Positions 9,047-16,230 of a DNA stretch of 64,000 nucleotides are shown here, piece by piece (positions within the stretch are counted from its first letter, which is position 1; each line of letters opens with the position of its first letter). The DNA lies in the NCBI GenBank assembly GCA_963699525.1, contig CAVOUI010000009.1, positions 372,001-436,000 on the forward strand. Direction: 5' to 3'. The DNA comes from SG8-41 sp963699525. GTDB taxonomy: Bacteria > Pseudomonadota > Gammaproteobacteria > Burkholderiales > SG8-41. The notes beneath the pieces are model-generated. The model worked only from the letters and a program-made list of their open reading frames with translations. It searched no databases and had not been told where the DNA came from. A program made the position numbers and the translations under genes.

Positions 9047-9433
9047 TCAGATCAGCCGTTCGGCGAGTCGCGCCAACCGCTGGGCGCGTTCTTCCGGATC
9101 CATGTCCGCGAACTGACGCTCGGCGCCGCCCGATGCTTCGATCGTCCGCGGGGTGACGAGGGTGACTTCCGCCCGATCGAGGGGGGCCAGTCCCAACGCA
9201 AGGCCCACCCCCGCCGCGGTGCAGGAGCCGATGCAGATGCGCGGCCGCGCCGGCTGGCTGGAGATGTGCTCGCGCAGGGCGGATACCCCGGCAACGCCCC
9301 CCGGAAAGCGTGTGGCAGGATCCGAGTGGCCACTTAGCCGCCGCGCAACAACCAGAGCCCCGTCGTCGGCGATATCTATGCCGTAACAGCATTCGTCGCG
9401 GCGGCTTGCCGCGTGCTTCACGGGCACAGTCAT
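9047..9433 (-). CDS. Small protein resembling an IS110 transposase N-terminal domain
   Basis: This is a 128-residue protein starting MTVPVKHAASRRDECCYGID. The segment YGIDIADDGALVVARR, then FPGGVAGVSALREHI and a later VTLVTPRTIE, follows the spacing of the RuvC-like N-terminal domain of IS110-family transposases. The usual catalytic glutamate position is occupied by a serine/cysteine (IGSCTA), and the C-terminal transposase domain is absent. It may be a domesticated or degenerate relative. Its ATG overlaps the stop of the upstream small ORF (ATGA) and the zinc-ribbon ORF follows after 8 bases. The fold similarity is weak and read by eye. Confidence 0.55.
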   Translation of the reverse strand: MTVPVKHAASRRDECCYGIDIADDGALVVARRLSGHSDPATRFPGGVAGVSALREHISSQPARPRICIGSCTAAGVGLALGLAPLDRAEVTLVTPRTIEASGGAERQFADMDPEERAQRLARLAERLI

Positions 9434-9556
9434 GCCCAGAGGCTCGCCAGCAGATGCATCACGAGCGGCGCCGCAAACAGCCCCACCAGCATCAGCGTGC
9501 CGAATTCGAACGAGCCTAATTGGACGGGTCGTTTTTTCCGATGGAAGCGTGTTCAT
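9430..9556 (-). CDS. Small membrane protein, first ORF of the unit, frameshifted at an A6 run
   Basis: From ATG 9556 the frame reads MNTLPSEK and then leaves frame. If the six-A run at 9532-9537 is read as five, the ORF continues as RPVQLGSFEFGTLMLVGLFA and APLVMHLLASLWA, then stops in an ATGA overlap with the next gene. The corrected product is 41 residues with one membrane helix. The exact stop-start overlap supports the correction. Transcriptional slippage on the A-run is an alternative explanation. The function is unknown. Candidate KdpE-like and FNR boxes lie upstream. Confidence 0.6.
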
Positions 9557-9625
9557 GTGTCACTCCAGTCTTTCTGCGTGCGCGGGTTTCCATTCCGCCA
9601 AGGCTCTCAAGATAGACGTCTGCGC

Positions 9626-9643
9626 GTAAGGACGGTGTAAAAA
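9626..9643 (-). promoter_or_regulatory. Direct repeat, candidate KdpE-type site B
   Basis: The plus strand reads GTAAGGA-N4-GTAAAAA with an 11-base period, ending 70 bases before the first small ORF of the operon. The half-sites agree with those at 9721 and 8535. The GTGTAAAAA core resembles the reverse complement of the E. coli kdp operator. The regulator identity is inferred. Confidence 0.45.
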
Positions 9644-9720
9644 GAACACCCCGCTTCAGTCAGTCCCACCATTGCAGACTCCCTTGTTCGAGGTATGACT
9701 GAAAAGTTATGGGCGGCCAC

Positions 9721-9738
9721 GTAAAGACGCCGTAAAAA
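9721..9738 (-). promoter_or_regulatory. Direct repeat, candidate KdpE-type site C
   Basis: GTAAAGA-N4-GTAAAAA, an 11-base-period repeat and the most regular of the four copies in the region. It lies between the FNR-type box and site B. Confidence 0.45.
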
Positions 9739-9767
9739 AATGAGGGGCTCAAAGTGGCCGCGGCGGC

Positions 9768-9785
9768 GCAAGAATGGCGTCAAGA
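9768..9785 (-). promoter_or_regulatory. Direct repeat, candidate KdpE-type site D
   Basis: GCAAGAA-N4-GTCAAGA with an 11-base period. It is weaker than sites B and C, but AAGAATGGCG is shared with the sequence beside site A (8524-8533), again showing that the kdp and small-operon promoters are related. Confidence 0.35.
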
Positions 9786-9859
9786 ATGCGAGTGCTTTTC
9801 GAGGCAGGTGCCGCGGGCACTGCTCGCGGCAACGCTACTTCTGCAGAAGAAACGGCTTG

Positions 9860-9873
9860 TTGATCTGGATCAA
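9860..9873. promoter_or_regulatory. Perfect FNR/ANR-type box
   Basis: TTGATCTGGATCAA is an exact match to TTGAT-N4-ATCAA. It lies about 300 bases upstream of the small-protein operon and 125 bases downstream of the methyltransferase stop, so it most plausibly serves the minus-strand operon. The distance is long for a classical class II FNR promoter. Confidence 0.6.
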
Positions 9874-9997
9874 CGGCCTCGGGGCGGACGACGCTCGAGC
9901 CGCAGGACAGGTTCGCATTCCTGTCGCGGGAGAAGGTCCTGCCGTCCGCCGGCACGAGGCGCGCGCTCGCGCTCTTGCGAGCGCCCTTCTGTCGGCG

Positions 9998-10687
9998 CTA
10001 CTCCGGGTGGGTGCGAACGCCGTTCTTGCGCCAGCGGAACAGGCGCATCGGCGGCACGTTCAGCAATTCCAGCTCGACGCCGGTCAGTTCCAGAGGTGGG
10101 CTGCACAGCTGGGCAACCCGGCCGCGCAGCTGGTAGGCGACAAACAATCCGCCGTGCGTCAGGACTGCCGACAGCCCGTCCAGTATGCGGCGGCCCAGCG
10201 TGCGGTCCATGGTGGAGAACGGGATGCCCGAAATGACCACGTCCGGTGCGGGCAATCCGTAACGGGAGAGTATTTCCTGCAACTGCTCGGCGCTGCCCCG
10301 GTGCACGATGAGGCGCGGGTCCTGGATCCTGCGCAGCAGCCCGTGAAGCTGCGGATCGATCTCGATGCACAGCAGGCGGGCCTGCTTCGGCATGGCGCGC
10401 AGGATGGCGCGCGTCGTTCCGCCGGTGCCGGGTCCGAGCTCGACGATCGTCCTCGCGCTGGCGACGGCGCTCAACGCGACGAGCCGGCGCTCGAGGAAGC
10501 GCGAGCTGGGCACGACCGAGCCTACCCCGCGCGGGCTCCTCAGGAACGCGCGCAGGAACGCGAGCCGGTCGTCCAGGCTCGAGCGGGGGGTCGTCGGCAT
10601 CGTTGATGGTAGTTGTTCCGCGGCCTTGGCGGAGGGGAATCCTTCGTCCCCCGCGGCCGTCGTTGTTTTGGGAGTGTAGCGGTTCAT
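9998..10687 (-). CDS. SAM-dependent methyltransferase, phospholipid N-methyltransferase-like
   Basis: This protein of up to 229 residues carries the SAM-binding motif VELGPGTGG (residues 82-90), an acidic residue after the second strand (CIEIDPQ), and SGIPFSTM in the motif IV position. The N-terminal FLRSPRGVGSVVPSSRFL is typical of PmtA-like phosphatidylethanolamine N-methyltransferases related to KsgA. Homology to these families is clear, but substrate specificity is not shown by sequence. The first 29 residues are low complexity, and an internal ATG at 10600 (MPTTPRSS) is a good alternative start. It is the gene immediately upstream of the FNR-box region. Confidence 0.75.
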   Translation of the reverse strand: MNRYTPKTTTAAGDEGFPSAKAAEQLPSTMPTTPRSSLDDRLAFLRAFLRSPRGVGSVVPSSRFLERRLVALSAVASARTIVELGPGTGGTTRAILRAMPKQARLLCIEIDPQLHGLLRRIQDPRLIVHRGSAEQLQEILSRYGLPAPDVVISGIPFSTMDRTLGRRILDGLSAVLTHGGLFVAYQLRGRVAQLCSPPLELTGVELELLNVPPMRLFRWRKNGVRTHPE

Positions 10688-10727
10688 GAGCCGTCAGTCA
10701 TCCTTGGAGCCTGTCCCGAAATAGCTA

Positions 10728-11819
10728 TTACGCCGCGTAGCGCTTCAGCGCGGCGTCATCGAACTTGAGCCCGAGCCCGGGCTTGCGCGGCACCGCGAGC
10801 TCGCCGCGCTCGGGCACCGGCACTTCCTCGAAGATGCGGAAAGTCCACGGCATGTACTCCACCGTGAGGCCGTTTGGAATCGCGGCGATCAGGTGGACGT
10901 GAATCTCGGGGACGAGGTGGCTCACCACCGGGAGGTTCCAGGCTTCCGCCATGCCGGCGATCTTGAGCCACTGCGTGATGCCGCCGGCGCGCATGAGATC
11001 GATCATGACGATGTCCACCGAGCGCGCTTCCAGCATCTGGCGGAACGGCGCCGGGCCGTAGAGATACTCGCCGCCGCAAACCGGCGTCACCAGCGCGTCC
11101 GCAACCCGGGCGAGCCCCTGGTAGTCGTCGGCGGTGGTGACGTCCTCGAGCCAGTAGAGGCGCACGTCCTCGATGCGGGAGCCGATGTCGATCGCCTGCT
11201 CCACGCGCCAGCGCTGGTTGATGTCGCACATGAGGTCGATGTCCGGACCGATGCTCTCGCGGATCTTGCGTATGCGGTCAACCTCGATCGCGGGCGAGGT
11301 GTCGCCCGGCAGCGCGAGCTGCGTCTTCATCTGCCGGAAGCCCTTTTCGACCAGCCGCGGCGCTGCCTTGACAAGGTGATCCAGTGGAAAGGTGCGCATC
11401 AGCGCGCCGCTCGCGTAGGTGGGCACGCGCTCGCGGTGGCCGCCGACCATCTGCCAGAGCGGCAGGTTGAGCGCCTTGCCGCGGATGTCCCACAACGCGA
11501 TGTCGATCGCGGACAGGGCAAGCGTGAGGATTCCGCCGGGCCCGGAGCCGGCGGAAGCGGCGCGCAGCTTGGCGGCGACCGCCTCGGTGCGCAGTGGATC
11601 CTCGCCGATCGCGAGCGCGCCGAGCGCATCGACCGCGCTCTTCAACGCGCCGGTCAGCGCCGCGCCGAAGAAGGTGTAGCCGATGCCCTCGATGCCGGCA
11701 TCGGTGCCGACGCGCAGCGTGACGAATTCGCGCGTCGCGCCCGGCTGGGCCGGCCCTCCTGCAAGCTGCTCGTCGGCGGGCACGCGCACGACCTGAGACT
11801 GGATTCTCGTGATCTTCAT
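10728..11819 (-). CDS. Mandelate racemase/muconate lactonizing enzyme family protein
   Basis: This is a 363-residue enolase-superfamily enzyme. Metal ligands are seen as D199 (CDINQRW), E225 (LEDVT) and E251 (GGEY). A D274/H301 pair (MIDLMRAGG, SHLVPEIHVH) matches the Asp-His dyad of the mandelate racemase subgroup. The second-strand lysine is K165 in MKTQ, so the usual KxK is KxQ. This argues for an acid-sugar dehydratase or an unassigned reaction rather than a true racemase. I chose the ATG at 11819. Its neighbours give no pathway clue. Confidence 0.85.
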   Translation of the reverse strand: MKITRIQSQVVRVPADEQLAGGPAQPGATREFVTLRVGTDAGIEGIGYTFFGAALTGALKSAVDALGALAIGEDPLRTEAVAAKLRAASAGSGPGGILTLALSAIDIALWDIRGKALNLPLWQMVGGHRERVPTYASGALMRTFPLDHLVKAAPRLVEKGFRQMKTQLALPGDTSPAIEVDRIRKIRESIGPDIDLMCDINQRWRVEQAIDIGSRIEDVRLYWLEDVTTADDYQGLARVADALVTPVCGGEYLYGPAPFRQMLEARSVDIVMIDLMRAGGITQWLKIAGMAEAWNLPVVSHLVPEIHVHLIAAIPNGLTVEYMPWTFRIFEEVPVPERGELAVPRKPGLGLKFDDAALKRYAA

Positions 11820-11863
11820 TTTGTCGGGGCCAGATGAGGGGTGACGCGTGGCAATAGTAGCAT

Positions 11864-12391
11864 TCACAGGCCGCTGGTTCCCGCGCTCACCGCGTGGGCA
11901 GACGCTTCCCAGATCTCCGCATAGCGGTCGAGCAGTTGCTGCGCCCCGATCAGGTCGTTCGCGCCGTGGGCCGCCCGCAGGTAGCGGTAGTGGAAGCGGT
12001 GCACGTAGTGGCTCGAATCGAACACGACGAACGGATCGTAGACGTGCTTGGCCGGGGTGAGCGTCGCGCGGATGCGCACCGCGGCGCTGAATTGCCGCAC
12101 GAGATCCACCAGGCGCGGGCACTCGCGCTCGATCGGCTCGGCATCGTGCACCACGATGTAGAGCCGGTTGACGCGGCTCGCCAGCAGGAACTGCCGCAAC
12201 GCCTCGTGGCGCTGCGGAGCGTTCCACGAGCGCGACAGCGAGCGGTCGAACACCCGGATGGCGCTCTGGGTCTGCGGGATCAGGCCGTCGATCAGCTCTT
12301 CGTACTCGCGCATGCCCTCGAAGCGGCGGTATTGCGCGTTCGGCAGGTTGCCGGTCCGCCCTGCGGCCGGTGTTTTCTTGTCACCCGTCAT
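11864..12391 (-). CDS. Conserved hypothetical protein (DUF-type, histidine-rich motif)
   Basis: This 175-residue soluble protein has recognisable conserved blocks: IRVFDRSLSRSWN, EALRQFLLASRVNRLYIVVHD, and SHYVHRFHYRYLRAAHG. I recognise the pattern as a betaproteobacterial protein family without an assigned reaction. The HD and HxxRFHYR motifs hint at a phosphodiesterase/PLD-like or nucleotide-binding role, but that is speculation. Its ATG overlaps the 3' end of roxA by 11 bases, so the two are probably co-transcribed. Confidence 0.65.
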   Translation of the reverse strand: MTGDKKTPAAGRTGNLPNAQYRRFEGMREYEELIDGLIPQTQSAIRVFDRSLSRSWNAPQRHEALRQFLLASRVNRLYIVVHDAEPIERECPRLVDLVRQFSAAVRIRATLTPAKHVYDPFVVFDSSHYVHRFHYRYLRAAHGANDLIGAQQLLDRYAEIWEASAHAVSAGTSGL

Positions 12392-13505
12392 CGATTTCAA
12401 TATATCCGGCGCGATACCACGGGTAAAGCAAATCGAGTAGTTCGCGGTCGAAGCGGGCGGGCGGGAGCGAGCGCCGGTCGGCCAGGCGGGATAGCCGCTC
12501 TCCGGCAGGGACGCCCGGCCGATGGGCTTCCCCGTTGATGTAGATGGTCCCGCCCCGGAACAGCATCCGCGTCGGGCCCGCGAGACGGACGCCGCGGCCC
12601 GCCGCCTGCGCCGCGAATGCGCGCCCGCTCAACGGACGGCGTGGCCGGGTGAACACCACGTGGCTCTTCGGCTCCGTCAAGTAGCGGCCGAGAAAACGCA
12701 CGGCGTCCCCGTCGCTCCAGCGGATGCGCCGCAGCATGGAGAGCATCCTGCGCACCATGTCGTCGTCGAGCCGGGCCGGGCGGCGCGCGGGCCGCAGCCC
12801 GCGGTCCTCGTAGAGGCCGTCGAGGCGGAGCTCCTCCTGCAGGTACTCCAGGAAGCGCGTGCCCAGCTCCTGCGCGCCGGGAGCGCGAAATCCGACGGAG
12901 TAGGTGATGCAGTCGTCGAGCGCGACCCCGTCGTGCGCGAAGCGCGGCGGCAGATAGAGCAGGTCGCCGGGCCGCGTTATCCATTCGCGGTCCGGCCGGA
13001 AGCGGCGCAGTATCCTCAGCGGCGCGTCCGCGACGAGGTCGAGATCGCGCTGGCGGCTCACGCGCCAGCGCCGCCGGCCCTCTCCCTGCAGCAGGAAGAC
13101 GTCGTAGCTGTCGAAATGGGGGCCCACGCCGCCCCCGGGCGGCGCGTAGCTCACCATCACGTCGTCGAGCCGCGCGTAGGGAATGAACGCGAAGCGCTCG
13201 AGCAGCTTCTGCGCCGCGGGCAGCGCATGATTGACCCCCTGCACCAGCAGCGTCCAGCCCGTGCGCGGCAGCCGCTTGAAATCGCGCGGGCTGAACGGCC
13301 CGTGCCGCACCTGCCAGCGGCGTCCTTCGCGCCGCACCAGGCGCGACTCGAGGTCGTCGCGCTGCGCGAGGGCGAGCAGCGCCTCGCGCTGCACGAGTCC
13401 GGCGCAATCCGCGAGGGCGCCGCGCACGAGGAGCGGCGACTTCTGCCAGTGGCGGCGCAGAAACGCCGCAGCCGCGGGGCCGCCCGGGATAAACGCTTCT
13501 GACAT
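12381..13505 (-). CDS. roxA: RoxA/YcfD, ribosomal protein uL16 arginine 3-hydroxylase
   Basis: This 374-residue JmjC/cupin oxygenase hydroxylates an arginine of ribosomal protein uL16 using iron, oxygen and 2-oxoglutarate. Iron ligands are H130 and D132 (GPHFDSYDVF) with a second histidine H191 (FAHDG). The N-terminal FLRRHWQKSPLLVR is characteristic of the family. The C-terminal winged-helix-like region is present and the length is close to E. coli YcfD. The start ATG at 13505 lies inside a 35-base dyad that may control expression. It is divergent from the peroxiredoxin gene. Confidence 0.9.
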   Translation of the reverse strand: MSEAFIPGGPAAAAFLRRHWQKSPLLVRGALADCAGLVQREALLALAQRDDLESRLVRREGRRWQVRHGPFSPRDFKRLPRTGWTLLVQGVNHALPAAQKLLERFAFIPYARLDDVMVSYAPPGGGVGPHFDSYDVFLLQGEGRRRWRVSRQRDLDLVADAPLRILRRFRPDREWITRPGDLLYLPPRFAHDGVALDDCITYSVGFRAPGAQELGTRFLEYLQEELRLDGLYEDRGLRPARRPARLDDDMVRRMLSMLRRIRWSDGDAVRFLGRYLTEPKSHVVFTRPRRPLSGRAFAAQAAGRGVRLAGPTRMLFRGGTIYINGEAHRPGVPAGERLSRLADRRSLPPARFDRELLDLLYPWYRAGYIEIDDG

Positions 13506-13533
13506 AATGAAAATGCCTGTTTCATTGTGTCAG
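13499..13533. promoter_or_regulatory. Near-perfect dyad overlapping the roxA start codon
   Basis: CTGACATAATGAAA (13499-13512), a 7-base loop, then TTTCATTGTGTCAG (13520-13533). The 14-base arms differ at a single position. The roxA ATG is within the left arm, so the element could be an operator for roxA or for the divergent peroxiredoxin, or an mRNA hairpin at the roxA start. No known regulator consensus is recognised. Confidence 0.5.
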
Positions 13534-13661
13534 AGGTTCGCGCGTCCGTCATGCCAATGGATGAAACAGTACCCGGAGTGCCGGAGCGGGAAATTTTTTC
13601 GCCGAAACCGCTTGACCGCGGGAATCATTGTTCACCACAATGGGCGCGAACCCGTGACACC

Positions 13662-14168
13662 ATGCTTCCCGAGACCCTGGACAGCTCCGCGATGCTTCAG
13701 CCGGGACGGCCGGCGCCGGGTTTCGATCTGCCCGACGCCGACATGAGCATGGTGAGCCTTGACAGCTTCCGCAACCGCCGCAACGTCGTGCTCTACTTCT
13801 ACCCCAAGGACGACACCCCGGGGTGCACCCGCGAGGCGATCGAGTTCAGCGAGATGGAGGAGGATTTCGGCGCGCTCAAGGCGGTCGTCCTCGGGGTGAG
13901 CATGGACGATTGCCTTTCGCACGGCGCGTTCCGGGACAAGCACGGCCTTTCCGTGCGCCTGCTCGCCGACGTGGAAGGCGAGGTCTGCCGCCGCTACGGG
14001 GTGCTGCACGACAAGGAGGTGGAAGGCAGAAAGAAGCCCTGCGTCGTGCGCTCCACCTTCATCATCGACCGCAAGGGGGTGCTGAAGCATGCTCTCTACG
14101 GCGTGAGCCCGCGCGGGCACGCGCAGGAAGTGCTGGGGCTGCTCAGGGACATCGGCAAGTGCAAATAG
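13662..14168 (+). CDS. bcp: Peroxiredoxin, Bcp/PrxQ type
   Basis: This is a 168-residue AhpC/TSA-fold thiol peroxidase reducing hydrogen and alkyl peroxides. The peroxidatic cysteine is C55 in KDDTPGCTREA. The PrxQ resolving cysteine five residues later is absent (CTREAIEF), so it would act as a 1-Cys enzyme or use another cysteine (C in EVCRRYG). I chose the ATG at 13662 because the upstream 45 in-frame residues do not look like peroxiredoxin. Its 3' end overlaps the GTG of slyD. Confidence 0.88.
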   Translation: MLPETLDSSAMLQPGRPAPGFDLPDADMSMVSLDSFRNRRNVVLYFYPKDDTPGCTREAIEFSEMEEDFGALKAVVLGVSMDDCLSHGAFRDKHGLSVRLLADVEGEVCRRYGVLHDKEVEGRKKPCVVRSTFIIDRKGVLKHALYGVSPRGHAQEVLGLLRDIGKCK

Positions 14169-14638
14169 GGAAGGACACCGTCGTCGAGCTCACCTACGAG
14201 TTGACCGACACCGACGGAAAAGTGATCGAGCGCACCGAGGGCCCGATCGAATACCTGCACGGGGGCTACGACGGCATCTTCCCGCGGGTGGAGCAGGCGC
14301 TCTCCGGCAAGAGCATCGGCGACAACTGCCGCGTCAGGCTCGAGCCCGAGGACGCGTTCGGCGAGTACGACGCGGAGCTGCTGCACCTCGAGTCGCGCAG
14401 CAAGTTTCCGCGCGATGTCGCGGTCGGCATGCGTTTCGAGGGGCGGGGTGTGGAATCCGGCACGACGCTGGTCTATACCGTGACCGACGTGGCCGAAGAC
14501 AAGGTTGCGGTGGACGGCAACCACCCGCTCGCCGGGCGCGCGCTGGACTTCACGTGCACCGTGACCGCGGTGCGCGCGGCGACCGCGGAGGAAATCGCCC
14601 ACGGCCACGTCCACGGCGCCCACGACCATCACCATTAG
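14159..14638 (+). CDS. slyD: SlyD-like FKBP-type peptidyl-prolyl isomerase
   Basis: This 159-residue isomerase/chaperone begins at a GTG (GTG CAA ATA GGG) inside the end of the peroxiredoxin gene, so translation is coupled. Motifs TYELTDTDGKVIERT, YLHGGYDGIFPRVEQAL and NHPLAGRALDFTCTV are diagnostic, with the insert-in-flap chaperone domain between the last two. The C-terminus is a histidine-rich tail (HGHVHGAHDHHH) that in SlyD binds nickel and other metals. No ATG fits the conserved N-terminus. Confidence 0.9.
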   Translation: MQIGKDTVVELTYELTDTDGKVIERTEGPIEYLHGGYDGIFPRVEQALSGKSIGDNCRVRLEPEDAFGEYDAELLHLESRSKFPRDVAVGMRFEGRGVESGTTLVYTVTDVAEDKVAVDGNHPLAGRALDFTCTVTAVRAATAEEIAHGHVHGAHDHHH

Positions 14639-14677
14639 GGACTGCTGTTCAGGAGGATCCGCCTCCTATCAGTTCCC
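14638..14677. terminator. Hairpin between convergent slyD and metallophosphoesterase genes
   Basis: The core AGGAGG-ATCCG-CCTCCT (14651-14667) is flanked by GGGACTG and CAGTTCCC, giving a longer bulged stem that could terminate transcription from both directions. There is no U-tract, so intrinsic termination is uncertain. Confidence 0.5.
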
Positions 14678-15629
14678 AGGAGTCACCTCAAAGCCGATTC
14701 GCCCCGCGTCGTCCGTGACGCGAATGCGCACCCAGTTCAATCCGGGGCTTCCGAACACTTCCACGCGCGTGAAGTTGGCAAAGGGCGCACCCGTCGCGGG
14801 ATCGCGCAACGGCGAGTCCACGCGATATCGGTGCGTGTCGCCGTGCACCAGCAGCACCTCTCCGTCGAAGCCGAGGGTTTCCTTCGCCAGCGCGGTGATC
14901 AGTTCGCGGTAGCCGAAATAGCGCCCGGTCGGAGCGGCCCACGGATCGGCCTGCATGAACAGCACGACCGCCCGCAGTTTCGATTCGCGCGCGAGCGTGA
15001 ACGACTGTTCCATCCAGCGTGCCACGACGGCGCTGCGGCTGCGGAATTCATCCGGCATGAGGCGCGCGTTGTTCGCGCCGCCCGGCACATTGAGCGTCAC
15101 GAACAGCACGTCCCCGTGGCGCCAGCGCGCATGTTCCGGGTATTCCGGCGACTGGCGCGCGAGCCCGATCCTGCGCTGCCCGAGAGATTCCCCGCCCGCC
15201 GAGAACAGCTCTCGCAGCTTCGCCAGCCGCTCCAGGGGGTCGTGGCCGCCCGCCTGGATACGGCTGCAATCCGTCCATTCGTTGTCGCCGGGAACGAAGA
15301 TGAACGGATGGCGCACGGAGGTCGAACCATCGCCTGCGCTGCTGGAACAGCTCGTCGCTGCAGGGCGCCTCGGCCTTCTTGAAATCGCCGACGTGAACGA
15401 CGAACTCGAGCTCCTCCCGGCCGATCTGCGCCAGCATGTCCGGAAAAATTGTCTCCTCGAACCAGGTGTAGGGCATGTCGCCGAGCGCGCCGAACGTGAA
15501 ACCGGCAGCCGGGAGACCGCCATTGAAGGCGACGGAAAGCGCCAGTCCCGCGATCGCGCGGCGGACGAAGCGTGTACCGTGATACTTGGGTCGTGAATCG
15601 ATCAGGCCGGGCCCGTCACCGAAATGCAT
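14669..15629 (-). CDS. Secreted metallophosphoesterase-like protein (frameshifted)
   Basis: This is a calcineurin-like phosphoesterase-family protein. After a hydrophobic signal-like segment (AIAGLALSVAFNGGLPAAG) come FGALGDMPY, VVHVGDFK, VPGDNEWTDC and LVHGDTHRYRVDSP, which correspond to the metal-ligand blocks D-x-H/GD/GDNE/GHxH, although the first histidine is replaced. The frame breaks near 15320. Removing one G there gives WFDSVRHPFIFVPGDNEW and a continuous protein of about 319 residues. The ATG at 15629 overlaps the upstream outer-membrane gene by 14 bases, which suggests co-transcription. The substrate is unknown. Confidence 0.78.
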
Positions 15630-16194
15630 AGATCACGGCCGCCGACAGCTCGGTCGTTCGGGTGCTGTACGGACCATCGCCGTAAGTGTCGTAGGCGGAG
15701 AAGCGATACCGGATCGCTTGAAAGCGCAGACGCCAGGACGGGACCAGCTCGACGTCGACTCCGGCGCCGAGCGAAAGGCCCGTGCCGTCCAGCTGGTAAT
15801 AGAAGGTATCCCAGTTGACGTAGTGATAGGCGGCGCCGACGGCGACCCAGGGCTTCCATCGGCGTTCGGCAAATGTCCAGAAGCTCGTCCCGATGCTGAC
15901 GCGGAGGATGGAGTATTCCGCGGAGTCCGCCGGATAGTAGATGTTCTCCGTGGGCCCGGTATCGATACCCGACGCCGAACTGACCGCAAGCTCCGTGAAC
16001 CAGGTCGAGGCAAACTCGTATCCGCCCACCAACGTAAAGCCGGTCTTGCTGCGCCCATTGATCGACGAATAATCGCTGCTCAGCGCAAGGTTTGACACAC
16101 CGAGGCCGATGTAGGGCTGCGCCCAACTGCCCTGTGCCGCCGTCAGGCCGGCGGCGAGGCCGGCCATCAGGCCATAGACGTATCGGAGCCACAT
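15616..16194 (-). CDS. Outer-membrane beta-barrel protein
   Basis: This is a 192-residue protein with a Sec signal peptide (about residues 1-25, ending GSWA-QPYIGLG). The mature part alternates hydrophobic and polar residues with repeated aromatic strand ends (TGFTLVGGYEF, WVAVGAAYHYV, LSLGAGVDVEL, LSAAVIYAFR), fitting an eight-stranded OmpA/OmpW-like barrel. The last residue is R after F rather than the usual terminal F. It precedes the metallophosphoesterase. The transported or bound ligand cannot be told from the sequence. Confidence 0.78.
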   Translation of the reverse strand: MWLRYVYGLMAGLAAGLTAAQGSWAQPYIGLGVSNLALSSDYSSINGRSKTGFTLVGGYEFASTWFTELAVSSASGIDTGPTENIYYPADSAEYSILRVSIGTSFWTFAERRWKPWVAVGAAYHYVNWDTFYYQLDGTGLSLGAGVDVELVPSWRLRFQAIRYRFSAYDTYGDGPYSTRTTELSAAVIYAFR

Positions 16195-16230
16195 GAGACT
16201 TCTCCAGTCGAGTCGATCAAGCGGGTCATT

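Larger units (their letters stand above)
9557..9997. other. Regulatory intergenic region upstream of the small-protein operon
   Basis: No gene is supported in these 441 bases. They hold three 11-base-period direct repeats (9626, 9721, 9768), a perfect FNR-type box (9860-9873), and an 8-base inverted repeat TTCAGTCA/TGACTGAA at 9655-9662 and 9696-9703. A 68-codon minus-strand ORF at 9749-9955 resembles the translation of the kdp upstream region, because the two DNA stretches are related rather than because it is a gene. Confidence 0.6.

Noticed and set aside
9047..9433. Active IS110 transposase
   Set aside because: It lacks the catalytic acidic residue, the C-terminal domain and transposon ends, so only a remnant or recruited domain can be considered.
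9530..9545. A AAA AAC as a programmed -1 frameshift site in the small ORF
   Set aside because: The frame needed is +1, so classical -1 slippage would not give the conserved-looking peptide. Sequence error or slippage on the A-run is more plausible.
9749..9955. Small minus-strand ORF whose translation resembles the kdp upstream region
   Set aside because: The similarity comes from related promoter DNA (FNR boxes and repeats), not from coding. There is no ribosome site or hydrophobic segment.
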